From contig CAVPPW010000007.1 of assembly GCA_963707445.1 (NCBI GenBank), forward strand, positions 226,856 through 290,855: a stretch of 64,000 nt of DNA, read 5' to 3'. A model generated the notes under the pieces. The model did no database searches. It was not told the DNA's origin and saw nothing but the letters and a program-made list of their open reading frames with translations. Positions 20,600 to 30,083 of this stretch are shown here, in pieces (position 1 is the first letter of the stretch; every line of letters begins with the position of its first letter). The stretch is from JALORV01 sp963707445. GTDB lineage: Bacteria > Pseudomonadota > Gammaproteobacteria > Burkholderiales > Burkholderiaceae_F. The position numbers were made by a program, and so were the translations under genes.

Positions 20600-20723
20600 G
20601 TAACGGTGGGTGACGTCCGCGCGGCGCACCGCTCAAGCTGAGTCTGGGCGCCGCGAGACCGTCTGAACGGCGGATGTCGCGCGGGATTGGCAACGCCGCG
20701 CAGCGAGGCGAATACTTACCCAC

Positions 20724-20951
20724 ATGAAGCAGGTCAGCCTCGAAATCGGCGAACGATCCGAACTCAGGCTGAACGCGCTCGCCCACCAATGGGGCGTGCC
20801 GCCGGGGCGAGTGGTGGACCTGCTTTGCCAATCGATCGACCACGAACTCATGGCCCGCCTGGCGGTTCAGGCCGTGTCCGGTTCGATCGTCTGCAAGGAA
20901 GACGGCGTGGCGCGGGTTCCGGCGCGGAAGCTGGTCCGCAAGGACGCCTGA
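20724..20951 (+). CDS. Small ribbon-helix-helix-like protein, copy 1
   Basis: 75 residues. The order strand (KQVSLEI), helix (SELRLNALAHQWGV), turn and helix (PPGRVVDLLCQSID) fits the MetJ/Arc/CopG DNA-binding fold. The C-terminus carries VARVPARKLVRKDA. It is clearly paralogous to the minus-strand protein at 23523-23741. No toxin gene lies beside it. Function unknown; autoregulation or an antitoxin-like role are possibilities. Confidence 0.6.
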   Translation: MKQVSLEIGERSELRLNALAHQWGVPPGRVVDLLCQSIDHELMARLAVQAVSGSIVCKEDGVARVPARKLVRKDA

Positions 20952-21271
20952 CTCCTCCCGCGCAAGGTTTCGGGAAGTCGGCCTGAGCAAACGGCGGACA
21001 CCGCCGACGGCAGCCGCGAGCGTCGAGCGTGCCCTGGAGAACGGACGCCGAACGAAACTTGGCGCCGCCTGGAGGATGCGGTCAGGCGCGGCCAAGGCTG
21101 AGAGACATCGAGCTCAGCAGGGTCGAGACGCACAGCTCAGACAAGCAACCAAGCTCAACACGGCGGCCACCTGCTGATGCACGCTGGATCGCGTTGAGGA
21201 GACGGCTGCCGCGAAGACTCGGCCGACACGCGGGTTCGCTGCGAAAGCCTGAAGCGATTTCATCAGAAAAC
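20952..21271. other. Intergenic 320 bases without a supported gene
   Basis: Only shadow frames of low protein character are seen on either strand. The region ends at a strong palindromic terminator. Confidence 0.4.
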
Positions 21272-21297
21272 AAAAAGGGCGCCGGAGCGCCCTTTTT
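21272..21297. terminator. Bidirectional rho-independent terminator
   Basis: A perfect 11-base inverted repeat (AAAAAGGGCGC, loop CGGA, GCGCCCTTTTT) gives a GC-rich stem flanked by A and T runs. It therefore works on both strands. For the minus strand it lies 19 bases after the stop of the small peptide gene. Confidence 0.9.
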
Positions 21298-21316
21298 GCT
21301 GTAGCCAGATCTTGGC

Positions 21317-21428
21317 TTAGTCGAAAGTAATGTCCGTGAGCGCCACCACCGACCTGTGCCAGTTCGGCCAGCGACAATTCGACAATTTCTTCTTTGCTTT
21401 CAACGACTTGCTCGATGACTTGGTCCAT
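21317..21428 (-). CDS. Tiny peptide with double-glycine leader-like motif
   Basis: A 36-residue peptide if one extra C near 21340 is removed, matching the +1 errors seen throughout this segment. It starts MDQVIEQVVESKEEIV, continues ELSLAELAQVGGGA and ends TDITFD at TAA 21317-21319. A strong ribosome site (AGAGGGGAAGG) precedes ATG 21428, and a terminator follows. Without the correction the frame would read through the terminator, which argues for the short form. The ELSLxEL(x)QVGGG pattern resembles leaders of class II bacteriocins and RiPP precursors cleaved after GG. No peptidase-transporter is adjacent. Confidence 0.55.
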
Positions 21429-21596
21429 GGGCCTTCCCCTCTTCCGTAGAACTGCAGTTCGATCGAATTGGCACTCAAGTTACTCGCTGTTCGGCCGATA
21501 AGCGAGTTAGTCGAAATGTAATGGTAAGAGTAGGGAAAAAGCAATACCCGTCTAATCGGCCCTTAACGCTTGTGGGCATCCGACAACATCCGACCG

Positions 21597-23457
21597 ATGT
21601 CTGCACTGTTCATCCCCTCGCCGTCCGATCAGGTTCGTGCGCGCTGTGCGGACCTTCTATCACAGCTTCGCCCTCAGCTCGCCAACCCATCCAGCGCGTC
21701 CTCAGCCGACTTCGAATCCGCACTCCAGGAACTTGAAGGCATTCCTGAATCCGAGGCGGGCGCTTGAACTGGTCGACTGCCTGCTGGCGATAGCGCAGTT
21801 CTTTTACCTGACGAATATTGCGGCAAAGGGACTCCACGCTGCTACTCGCGCCCTGGACTATTCCCGCGCGCTGGGGGACAGGCAGTTGATCCGGCGGGCG
21901 CTGTCGGTTAAGGGCGTCATGCTGACCGAGACCGGCAACATGCCGGGCGCAACCGAGATGTTTGCCGAGGCGATCAAGGTCGCCAGAACGCTGAACGACC
22001 CCAGCATCGAGGCCCCCGTCTGGGTCAACTTGGGCGCCGCCCTGCTCACGTCCGCTCAGTACGGCGATGCAATCGAATGCTTCGTGCGGGCGGAGACGCT
22101 CGCGCGCTCGGCAGATCCGAAGCACGCGGCCGCCAACGCGGCCACGGAAAGCCTGGCACTCGCGAATATTTCGAACTGCGCACTGCACCTGCGCGATGTT
22201 CGCAGGGGTGTCCGCGCCGCCCGTCGCGCGATCGAGCTGAACCCCGATCCCGCGACGGCGCACGATTGTTTCATTCGCGTAATTGCGGAATCAAACTACT
22301 CGCGGCTGCTGCTCGACATCGGCGAATTGACGCATGCCGCTGAACACTGCGAGAGTGCTCGAACTTACGCGAACAGGTTCCCGACGGCGCGCTCGGAATA
22401 CACGGCGTCGGTGACGAGCGGCCTGGTTGACGTGCACTCCAACCGCGCGGACATCGGCCTCACGCGCCTCAAGAAGGCGCTTGAGCACGCGCGTCGGAAC
22501 GTTCGGTCGGAAGTTCGTGACGCTCTGCAGGCCTGCGTTGCAGGCTATGAGTCCGCCGGTCAGCCCGACGTGGCGCTGGTGTATCTGCACGAGCTCCTCG
22601 CCATGAACCGCGAGGCCAAGGCTGCACAGGTTCTGATGCACCACTCTGAATACATAAAGCGAGTCGAGCAGCCGGTTTTCGGCTCGGGTTCGATCGACGT
22701 CGCGATGGCGAATCAGCGCGGCAAGCTGCGGATCCAGCTCGGCGAGCGCGAGCTGATGCGCAATCGCATCCTGCTGCTGGAGCAGCAGTCGGTCGCGGCG
22801 GAGCTGCACGACGACACGACCGGCGAGCACTGCTATCGGGTCGGGCGCCTCGCCTCGATCCTCGGCAAGGAGATCGGGCTGGAAGAAGATGTCTGCTTCC
22901 TGATCGACCTTGCTGCGCGGCTGCACGACATCGGCAAGCTGGTGGTGCCGGACGCGATCCTGCTCAAGCCAGGGAAACTGACACCGGGCGAGCGCGAGAT
23001 CATGCAGACGCATACGACCGCCGGCGCCGACATCCTGGCGAAGACAAATATTCCCCAGATGCACATCGCCGAGGAGATCGCGCGTCACCACCACGAGCGC
23101 TGGGACGGCAACGGCTATCCGACCAAGCTCGCGGGCACGGCGATTCCGATCGCCGCGCGCGTCAGCGCGCTGGCCGATGTGTTCGATGCGCTGACGCACA
23201 AGCGGCCGTACAAGGAAGCGTGGAAGGTTTCCGACGCGCTGGCCGAGATCGCTTCGCTGCGGGGCAAACAGTTCGACCCGGAACTGACGGACATCTTCCT
23301 CGAGCTCGTGCCGCGGCTGCAGCGCGAGCACGGCGATCTGGACGAATTCCTGGCGGTCGAGGCGAAGAACTCGCCGTTCATCAAGGCGCGCAAGCAGATC
23401 GCCGAGGCGCTCAAGGGCACGGATCCGGAGACGACGCTCTTCGAGATGCGTCGCTAG
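21597..23457 (+). CDS. TPR-repeat and HD-GYP domain signalling protein
   Basis: About 619 residues after removal of one extra G near 21758. ATG 21597 (MSALFIPSPSDQ) is preferred, because the corrected frame joins ESEA to LELVDCLLA. The N-terminal two-thirds are TPR-like helical repeats (for example AIECFVRAETLARS, AAEHCESARTYANR). The C-terminal HD-GYP domain carries LAARLHDIGKLVVPD and HHHERWDGNGYP, with downstream ARVSALADVFDALTHKRPY. HD-GYP proteins hydrolyse cyclic di-GMP using a metal pair. No transmembrane or receiver domain is present, so it is probably a cytosolic sensor through its TPR part. Confidence 0.88.
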
Positions 23458-23522
23458 TCCTGCGAGAGTTCGGGAACTTCTAGAGGGGTGGCAGCCGCGC
23501 CGGCATGACCGGCAGGCCGCCG

Positions 23523-23741
23523 TTACTTCGCGATACGCCGCTTTGGCATCTGCGCAATTCCAGGCTCGGAAGTGACGGAGTCGTCGCGGATTGCGCGCTG
23601 AATCACGCGCTGGAGGGTCTCGCCGTCGAGCGCTGCGCACAGGAAATCGACGAACTCACCAGGCGTGGTGTCGCAGCGCTGCGCCAGCGCTTTGAGCCGC
23701 GCTTCGGTGCTTTCGTCGATGACCAGCGTGACGGATTTCAT
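23523..23741 (-). CDS. Small ribbon-helix-helix-like protein, copy 2
   Basis: 72 residues. It matches the protein at 20724-20951 along its whole length: MKSVTLVIDESTEARLKALAQ against MKQVSLEIGERSELRLNALAH, then TTPGEFVDFLCAALD against VPPGRVVDLLCQSID. Same predicted strand-helix-helix fold. It converges with the HD-GYP gene. Function unknown. Confidence 0.6.
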   Translation of the reverse strand: MKSVTLVIDESTEARLKALAQRCDTTPGEFVDFLCAALDGETLQRVIQRAIRDDSVTSEPGIAQMPKRRIAK

Positions 23742-24042
23742 CGGGGGTCGGGTTGCAGCCGCAACTTCCAGGGTTGACCTGAACTTGATGTCGGACGGCG
23801 CGCCCGAAGTTTGAGCGAGCGAGTCCGTTTTGAGCGCAGTTCACGGCCTCACCGTACAAACGGATGAACTGGCCGCGAGTCCTTGTTCCGAGGCGATGCC
23901 TAGGCCGGGGCCGACCTGGGAGTCCAGCCCGGTGTGCTGCGTTTTGAGCAGCGCCGATGCGCGCGCGAAGGCGGCCGACGGGCTGGCTACGGTCTGAAGC
24001 GGAGCGCGATGCCGCGCAGTTCGCGCGTTTGCGCGCGAAGCC
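23742..24042. other. Intergenic 301 bases, nothing recognised
   Basis: No frame with family-like composition, no tRNA fold and no obvious terminator was found. It holds the presumed promoter of the minus-strand gene at 23523-23741. Confidence 0.35.
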
Positions 24043-24702
24043 CTACGACGCAGTGCGCCGGCGCACTGCGCGGACCAGCGCTGCCAGCGCGAGCGGAACG
24101 ACGGCCGCGCTGATGCCGACAATCAGGATGATGCCGAGGTTGTCCTTGATGAACGGCACGTTGCCGAAGAGATAGCCGCCGTACACCAGCAGCACCACCC
24201 AGATCGCGGCGCCGAGCACGTTGAAGAACTGGAAGCGCCGATGGTCCATGCCCGATGCGCCGGCCACCAGCGGTGCGAAGGTCCGCACGACTGGAACGAA
24301 GCGCGCGATCATCACCGTCTTGCCGCCGTGCCGCTCGTAGAAGTCATGCGTCCGCGCGAGCGCCCCCTGATCGATCCAGCCGATCGTGCCGTCGTAGATT
24401 TTCTTGCCCAACCATGCGCCGATCGCGTAATTGAGCGTGTTGCCCAGGACGGCACCAGCCACGATCACCGGCATCAGCAGATGGACGTCGAGGCCGCGCG
24501 CCTGGGCCTGGGGCAAGGCCGACACGGCGCCGGCGACGAACAGCAGCGAATCGCCCGGCAGGAACGCCAGGAACACGAGCCCGGTTTCCGAGAAGAAGAT
24601 CAAGAAGAGCGTGACGTACACGAGCATCACGTTCTTCTCGACGATCGACACGAGGAACATGTCCATCGCGTCGAACAGGTCGAGCCAGTTGATTCCTTCC
24701 AT
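24043..24702 (-). CDS. DedA-family membrane protein
   Basis: 219 residues with four to five membrane segments. Family signatures are FSETGLVFLAFLPGDSLLFVAG, here read as ETGLVFLAFLPGDSLL, then NYAIGAWLGKKIYDG and the conserved ARFVPVVRTFAPLVAGASGM. DedA/VTT proteins act as lipid flippases, for example for undecaprenyl phosphate recycling, and influence membrane energetics. ATG 24702 (MEGINWLDLFDAM) is chosen over longer in-frame extensions that run into the mutL promoter and beyond. Divergent from mutL. Intact. Confidence 0.9.
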   Translation of the reverse strand: MEGINWLDLFDAMDMFLVSIVEKNVMLVYVTLFLIFFSETGLVFLAFLPGDSLLFVAGAVSALPQAQARGLDVHLLMPVIVAGAVLGNTLNYAIGAWLGKKIYDGTIGWIDQGALARTHDFYERHGGKTVMIARFVPVVRTFAPLVAGASGMDHRRFQFFNVLGAAIWVVLLVYGGYLFGNVPFIKDNLGIILIVGISAAVVPLALAALVRAVRRRTAS

Positions 24703-24818
24703 CGGGAACTTGCTCTGTGAGGGCGGCGGAGGCGAGAAGCGCGCGGATGATACGCGGGCAACGCCGACGCCGGTCGCTTCCGTTGCAGGGGCTTTCCCCG
24801 AGTGCGCCGCCTGATTCA

Positions 24819-24824
24819 TATAAT
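24819..24824 (+). promoter_or_regulatory. Candidate mutL -10 box
   Basis: A consensus TATAAT ends nine bases before the mutL ATG. If used, transcription would start at or beside the start codon, giving a leaderless mRNA. No matching -35 is obvious. Confidence 0.35.
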
Positions 24825-24832
24825 GCGCCGCG

Positions 24833-26572
24833 ATGACCGCTGCCGCCCGAACCCGGATCCGCCTCCTCGATGACACACTGATCAGCCAGATCGCGGCCGG
24901 CGAAGTGGTTGAGCGGCCCGCATCGATCGTCAAGGAACTGTTGGAGAACAGCCTGGACGCCGGCGCGCGCAACATCGAAGTGCGCCTCGATGGCGGCGGT
25001 ATCCGTCGCATCGTCGTGTCCGACGATGGCGGCGGCATTGCGCGCGACGAACTCGCGCTGGCGCTCCAACGTCACGCGACCAGCAAGATCACTTCACTCG
25101 GCGACCTGGAAGCTGTCCAGTCGCTCGGTTTTCGCGGTGAAGCACTCGCGGCGATTGCGGCCATCGCCGATGTTTCGATCACCTCGCGTACCCGCGATGC
25201 CGAGCACGGCTGGTGCATCGACTCCTCCGGCGAGCTGCAGCCCGCGGCGGGTGCGGCGGGAACGCGCGTCGAAGTGGCCGATGTGTTCCACCGGACACCG
25301 GCGCGCCGCAAGTTCCTGCGCTCGGAGTCGACCGAACTCGCGCATTGCGTCACGCAGGTCGAGCGCGTCGCTGCGGCTCAGTCCGCGGTCGCGTTCACGG
25401 TCATGCACCAGGGACGCACGTTGCTCGCGCTACCGGCTGAACCCGCTCGCGAGCGCGCGTTGCGCCTGATGCCCGACGAGTTCGCGGCGGCCCAGCGCGA
25501 GGTCGATGCCGACGTCGCCGGTGTACACCTGCACGGCTGGGTCGCGGCGCCGACCGCCACCCGCGCGCGCGGCGATGCGCAGTATCTCTTCGTTAACGGA
25601 CGGTTCGTGCGCGACCGCGTGCTCGCACACGCGGTCCGCGCCGCCTATGCCGACGTGCTGCATGCCGGCAGCCAGCCGATGTACTGCCTGCATCTCGACA
25701 TCGACCCGCGCCGCGTCGATGTCAACGTGCATCCGACCAAGATCGAGGTGCGCTTTCGCGACTCTTCAGCGGTGCATCAACTGGTCCTGCACGCCGTCCA
25801 GAAGGCGCTGGCGGACTCGACTCGCGTCGCCGCCCCACTGGCTGAGGCCGAAGCCGAAGCCGAGCGACCCGCGTGGACGTCCGGCGGCCAGACCCGCCTC
25901 GGCGTCGAGCAGTCCGTGGCGAGCTACCTCGCGGTCATCGCCACGCGCCCGGCTGCATCCGCGGTCGCGGCCGTTGCGCCGGAAGGCGAGATGCCGCTCG
26001 GGCTGGCGATCGCGCAGCTCGCCGGCATCTACGTGCTGGCGCAGAACGAGCACGGCCTCGTCATCGTCGACATGCATGCGGCGCACGAACGCATCGTCTA
26101 CGAGAAGCTGAAGCAGCAGCTCGACGCACGCGCGATTCCGCAGCAGCGGCTGCTGATCCCGCAGGTCTTCAACGTCGCGCCGCTCGACATGGCTACAGCG
26201 GTGGACGAAGCCGAGGCACTGGCCGACGTGGGGTTGGACTTGAGCCCAGCCTCGCCGACGCAACTGGCGCTGCGCGCGGTGCCGGCGTTGCTGGCGCAGG
26301 CCGACGGCGCCGCACTGGCGCGTGACCTGCTGCGCGACCTGCGCGAATTCGGCGGCTCGCGCGTGCTGACCGAGCATCGCAACGAGTTGCTGGCAACGCT
26401 CGCGTGCCACGGCGCGGTGCGCGCGAACCGCCGGCTGACGCTCGACGAGATGAACGCGCTGCTGCGCGAGATGGAAGCGACGGAGCGCGCCGACCAGTGC
26501 AACCACGGGCGGCCGACGTGGGTGCAGCTCAGCGTTGCCGATCTCGATCGGCTGTTCCTGCGGGGTCGCTGA
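24833..26572 (+). CDS. mutL: DNA mismatch repair protein MutL
   Basis: 579 residues, intact. GHKL ATPase motifs are clear: LISQIAAGEVVERPASIVKE (motif I with the Glu and Asn of KELLENSLDAGA), VSDDGGGI (II), and SLGFRGEALAAIAAIADV (III). The transducer domain has DVNVHPTKIEVRF. The C-terminal dimerisation domain starts near GLAIAQLAGIYVLAQ and ends with CNHGRPTWVQLS. It couples MutS mismatch recognition to downstream repair. The downstream miaA neighbourhood is typical of Proteobacteria. Confidence 0.97.
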   Translation: MTAAARTRIRLLDDTLISQIAAGEVVERPASIVKELLENSLDAGARNIEVRLDGGGIRRIVVSDDGGGIARDELALALQRHATSKITSLGDLEAVQSLGFRGEALAAIAAIADVSITSRTRDAEHGWCIDSSGELQPAAGAAGTRVEVADVFHRTPARRKFLRSESTELAHCVTQVERVAAAQSAVAFTVMHQGRTLLALPAEPARERALRLMPDEFAAAQREVDADVAGVHLHGWVAAPTATRARGDAQYLFVNGRFVRDRVLAHAVRAAYADVLHAGSQPMYCLHLDIDPRRVDVNVHPTKIEVRFRDSSAVHQLVLHAVQKALADSTRVAAPLAEAEAEAERPAWTSGGQTRLGVEQSVASYLAVIATRPAASAVAAVAPEGEMPLGLAIAQLAGIYVLAQNEHGLVIVDMHAAHERIVYEKLKQQLDARAIPQQRLLIPQVFNVAPLDMATAVDEAEALADVGLDLSPASPTQLALRAVPALLAQADGAALARDLLRDLREFGGSRVLTEHRNELLATLACHGAVRANRRLTLDEMNALLREMEATERADQCNHGRPTWVQLSVADLDRLFLRGR

Positions 26573-26593
26573 CCTTCGGCGCGCGTCCGCGGT

Positions 26594-26959
26594 TTACGGC
26601 GCCTTCAGCCAGTCGAACGCGGCATCGCGCTGCTCGAACGAAAAGCGGCGCACTTCAGCCTTGACGAAGTGCTGCGCCAGTGCCGGCAGCAGTTCGAGCA
26701 GCGGCGAATCGGTGACCACGGCGACGCGGCGGATCACGCTTTCGTGGTTGCGCACGAAGCGGATATGCGTCGTCAGCGCCGCGAAACTGTCCCATCCCGG
26801 AAAGCGTTCTGCGACGACCATGAGTCCGTCGAGCCGGCCGTGCGACTCGATGAACGGATCGACCAGCCCGGACAGTGCAGTGAAATCGCGCTCAGCCAGC
26901 GCGCCGGTCGGAAACACCGTCAGGATGCCTTCCTCGCGAAAGAGCTCTGCGTCGATCAC
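26594..26959 (-). CDS. SpoIIAA/STAS-like domain protein
   Basis: 121 residues, GTG start at 26959. It resembles the SpoIIAA-like family of small cytosolic alpha/beta proteins with FPTGALAERDFTALSGLVDPFI and the core GWDSFAALTTHIRFVRNHES. The end reads RRFSFEQRDAAFDWLKAP, as in family members. Function is unknown; lipid or nucleotide binding has been suggested for relatives. The GTG overlaps the TGA of the upstream gene (GTGA), so the two form a coupled pair. Confidence 0.75.
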   Translation of the reverse strand: MIDAELFREEGILTVFPTGALAERDFTALSGLVDPFIESHGRLDGLMVVAERFPGWDSFAALTTHIRFVRNHESVIRRVAVVTDSPLLELLPALAQHFVKAEVRRFSFEQRDAAFDWLKAP

Positions 26960-27288
26960 TTCGGCCCCGGCCCGCTTCGGGCAGCGTTGAACTTGGCGAC
27001 CAGTTCGGTGACGGCTTCGTCGATCGCCTGTTGCGCCCCCTGCTCGCCCATCGCCCCGGCGGCGCGCTCGCGCAGCAGGTAATGCGCCTTCAGCAGCGTG
27101 TGCAGCTTCTCGAAGGCGGCGGGGTTGGCACGGCTGCAGACGCTCGAATCGTTTTCGAGCGTGCGCCGCAGTTGGGTGCGGTCAAGCATGTCAACGCCGC
27201 AGATCGAAGCCATCTTCATGATCTCGCGATCGACCTCGCTGAACTGGTGCTGCCATCGCGCCTGACTGCTGCCGCGTTCGGCGGTCAT
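26956..27288 (-). CDS. Small conserved protein of unknown function
   Basis: 110 residues, ATG 27288 (MTAERGSSQARWQHQFSEV). A mostly helical soluble protein with CGVDMLDRTQLRRTLEND and TLLKAHYLLRERAAG. It is first in a two-gene operon with the SpoIIAA-like protein and is convergent with mutL through it. I do not recognise a function. Confidence 0.65.
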   Translation of the reverse strand: MTAERGSSQARWQHQFSEVDREIMKMASICGVDMLDRTQLRRTLENDSSVCSRANPAAFEKLHTLLKAHYLLRERAAGAMGEQGAQQAIDEAVTELVAKFNAARSGPGPK

Positions 27289-27521
27289 GGAACTCTCCTC
27301 GGCAAACCACACGGATCTCACTTTACAAGAGCGCGCTCGTCGCTGCGCGCCCACACCAAGTAACCTCGGCGCCATGGGAGTGCGTCGTGCGGTGAAACCG
27401 TCCCCGAACTCCGGTGCGCGGTGGTGTCTTGGGGGCGCCGCGGCACCGGGCTGTCCATGCGGGGCGCGCACCTGGCTCTGCGCGTTCACGCGGCTGCGCC
27501 GTTACGGCGACGTCTCGCATC

Positions 27522-28440
27522 ATGACTGACGGCCTGCTTTTGCTTGGTCCGACCGGCAGCGGCAAGAGCGCCGTCGCGCTCGCGCTGGCGCGGCGGTATC
27601 CGTTCGAGATCGTCAGCGTCGACTCGGCGCAGGTCTACCGAGGTCTCGACATCGGCTCGGCCAAGCCGACGCCGGCCGAACGCGCCGAGGTCGTGCATCA
27701 CCTGATCGATATCCGCGAGCCGATTGAGCGCTATTCGGCGGCGGACTTCGTCCACGATGCGCAGCGCGCGATCGCCGACATTCGCGCGCGCGGAAGATGG
27801 CCGCTGCTCGTCGGCGGCACGATGCTGTACGCAAAGGCGCTGCTCGAGGGACTCTCGGACCTGCCGGCCGCCGACCCCGACGTGCGCGCGCGCATCGACA
27901 AGCAGGCGCAAGAGCTCGGCTGGCCGGCGCTGCACGCGCGGCTCGCCCGCGTCGATCCAGTGACGGCCGCGCGCCTGGCGGTCAACGACTCGCAGCGCAT
28001 CCAGCGTGCCCTCGAAGTGTTCGAACTGGCCGGCAAGCCGATGTCGGCACTGCTCGCGCGCAGCGACACACCGCGGCCTCAGCTTGTCAGCGCCGCGCTG
28101 TTCCCGAGCGACCGTGCGCTGCTGCACCAGCGGATCGAGCAGCGCTTCGACCGGATGCTGGCGCAGGGATTTCTCGACGAAGTTGAGGCACTCAAGCGAC
28201 GCGGCGACCTGTCGTCCGATCTGCCATCGATGCGCAGCGTGGGCTATCGCCAGGCATGGGCGCATCTGGACGGCCGCGGAACGGTGGCCGAGTTCCGGGC
28301 GGCGGCCATCGCCGCGACGCGCCAGCTGGCCAAGCGCCAGTTCACCTGGCTGCGCTCCTTGCCGGTCGATCTGCGCATCGATCCGCAGCAGGAGGACGCG
28401 ATTCGCCGTGCTGGAGCGCCGGGCGGTGCCGCCAAGCTAA
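27522..28440 (+). CDS. miaA: tRNA dimethylallyltransferase
   Basis: About 305 residues. It transfers dimethylallyl to A37 of tRNAs reading UNN codons. The P-loop is LLGPTGSGKSAVALALA, the DSAQVYRGLDIGSAKPT block binds substrate, and the C-terminal signature is MRSVGYRQAW followed by QLAKRQFTWLR. An extra C near 28411 shifts the last codons. Removing it ends the protein at VLERRAVPPS with TAA at 28438-28440; otherwise the frame runs on without family similarity. ATG 27522 follows mutL by a gap that holds the convergent pair. Confidence 0.93.
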
Positions 28441-28587
28441 GTCCCGGCACGCGCGGCCGGTGTGAATCTTCAGCAGGCGCGGTGCAGCAGAGTCGGTCAG
28501 CCAGTATCGCAATTTCGCAAGGCGCACGGCTCAGCGCCGGCCCAGACTGCCCTCGTGCTGCAGCGATTGCGGCTCCTGGAGGTCAGC

Positions 28588-28872
28588 ATGAAACGAGAAC
28601 ATTTTCACTCTGCCACGCCTTGCCGGCCGGCGCTGGTCGTTTGCGCGGTACTAGTGTCCGCGCTCTGCGGTCTCCTCAGCGCCTCACTTGGTTGGGGTGA
28701 CGACTATCGCGCGTCGTCGCCGGGCCTGGACCCAGCGATGGGCGAGCCGGCCTTCATACGCAACCGCGCCGCGGCCGCGCCGGACCATGCCCTGCTTTCG
28801 GCCAGCGACGTCGAGCGTGCTTTGCCGGTACCGACGCGCACTGCGGGCATGACGCCGACCGTCAGCTCATGA
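28588..28872 (+). CDS. Small exported or membrane-anchored protein of unknown function
   Basis: 94 residues. ATG 28588 has a GGAGG site at 28578-28582. One hydrophobic segment (PALVVCAVLVSALCGLLSA) fits a signal peptide or anchor. The rest is polar and low in complexity. No family recognised. Confidence 0.5.
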   Translation: MKREHFHSATPCRPALVVCAVLVSALCGLLSASLGWGDDYRASSPGLDPAMGEPAFIRNRAAAAPDHALLSASDVERALPVPTRTAGMTPTVSS

Positions 28873-28878
28873 AGATTT

Positions 28879-29982
28879 TCAGGCGCGCACGTCCAGTTCG
28901 TCACCCGCGAACACTAGACCCAGCGGTTCGATAACAACCTGTCTGGCGCCCCGCTCCACCGTGCCGACGTTCCAAGCCGGCACAGCGCAATCGGCGGCCA
29001 CCTGCACGCAGCGCGCCGCGTCCGCCGCTGAAACAAACAGCGCAAACCCAGCCCCCATGTTCAGGGTGCCGTAGGCCTCTCGCTCGTCGATACCGGCCTC
29101 AACACGGATGAAATCGAGCACCGGCGGCACCGGCGGCACCCGCTTCATCCTGTAAGTGAAGCTGCCGGGATGGCGCATCAGCTTGCGCCAGCCGTGGCCG
29201 GTGATGTTCGCGCAGTAGTGCGGCGTGATACCGGCCGCGGCCAGCGCTTCGGTCACCGGTGCATACAGCGTCGTCGGCGTCAGCAGCGCCTCGCCATAGA
29301 GCGTGCCGTCATCGAGCCGCGTGCGATAGCCGTCCGGCAGGCGCTCGGCCAGCTTGCGCGCGAGCGAGACGCCGTTGGCGTGAATTCCGCTCGATGCCAG
29401 CAGCACGATCGCGTCGCCATCGACGAGCCCCTCGCCGAGCGTCAGTCGCGACTTCGGCCGCACCAGGCCGACGCATGAGGCCGCGAGATCGATGCGACCG
29501 GGCTCCACGACGCCGGCCAGCGCCGGCGTCTCGCCGCCGCCCCACGCGACGCCGCAGCGGTCACAGGCCGCGCGCCAGCCCTCGACCAGGTCGCGCGCGC
29601 GCTCGGCGTCGGCAAACCAGTCGCTGCCGCCGGTCGCCCAGTACGCGTGCACGGAGACCGGCGTCGCGCCGACCGTGATGATGTCGTTGATCGCCATCGC
29701 CAGCGTGTCCTGCGCGATCAGGTCGTAAAAGGTCCGGCCCGACACCGTGCGCATCGCATCGGCGACCAGCGCCTTGGTGCCGAGGCACTCGGTGATCGAC
29801 GCGAGATAAAAGTCGCCGCAGTCGATCACGTAGGCCGACTCGCCGCGTGAAGCCCCGACTTCGGCAAGACCGTGGCGTGCCAGATGTCTGGCCGTGGTCG
29901 CCGCCGCCTGCTGGGCCCGCACCTTCAGCGGGTCGATGCTGGCGTAGTCGACGCCCGCCTGCTTGTAATCGATCGGGTTCAT
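28879..29982 (-). CDS. purM: Divergent PurM-like protein (AIR synthase related)
   Basis: 367 residues, intact, ATG 29982. PurM fold: YKQAGVDYASIDPLK at the N-terminus, ECLGTKALVADAM in the ATP loop, DTLAMAINDIITVGATPV, WGGGETPALAGVV, and ASSGIHANGVSLARKLAER. These match phosphoribosylformylglycinamidine cyclo-ligase, which makes AIR in purine synthesis. The loop GTKALVA departs from the usual GTKLKLA, so substrate use should be checked. The purM-hda order is the betaproteobacterial one, supporting the canonical role, although the membrane-protein gene often found between them is absent. Confidence 0.75.
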   Translation of the reverse strand: MNPIDYKQAGVDYASIDPLKVRAQQAAATTARHLARHGLAEVGASRGESAYVIDCGDFYLASITECLGTKALVADAMRTVSGRTFYDLIAQDTLAMAINDIITVGATPVSVHAYWATGGSDWFADAERARDLVEGWRAACDRCGVAWGGGETPALAGVVEPGRIDLAASCVGLVRPKSRLTLGEGLVDGDAIVLLASSGIHANGVSLARKLAERLPDGYRTRLDDGTLYGEALLTPTTLYAPVTEALAAAGITPHYCANITGHGWRKLMRHPGSFTYRMKRVPPVPPVLDFIRVEAGIDEREAYGTLNMGAGFALFVSAADAARCVQVAADCAVPAWNVGTVERGARQVVIEPLGLVFAGDELDVRA

Positions 29983-30083
29983 GGACGGAGGGCTGCTTTG
30001 GCCCGGTAGACTTGCCGCTCGCCGCGCACGGGAGACCGGGGCGCGATTGTAAGGCGCGTAGCCAAGCGCCGTGATCTCCACCG

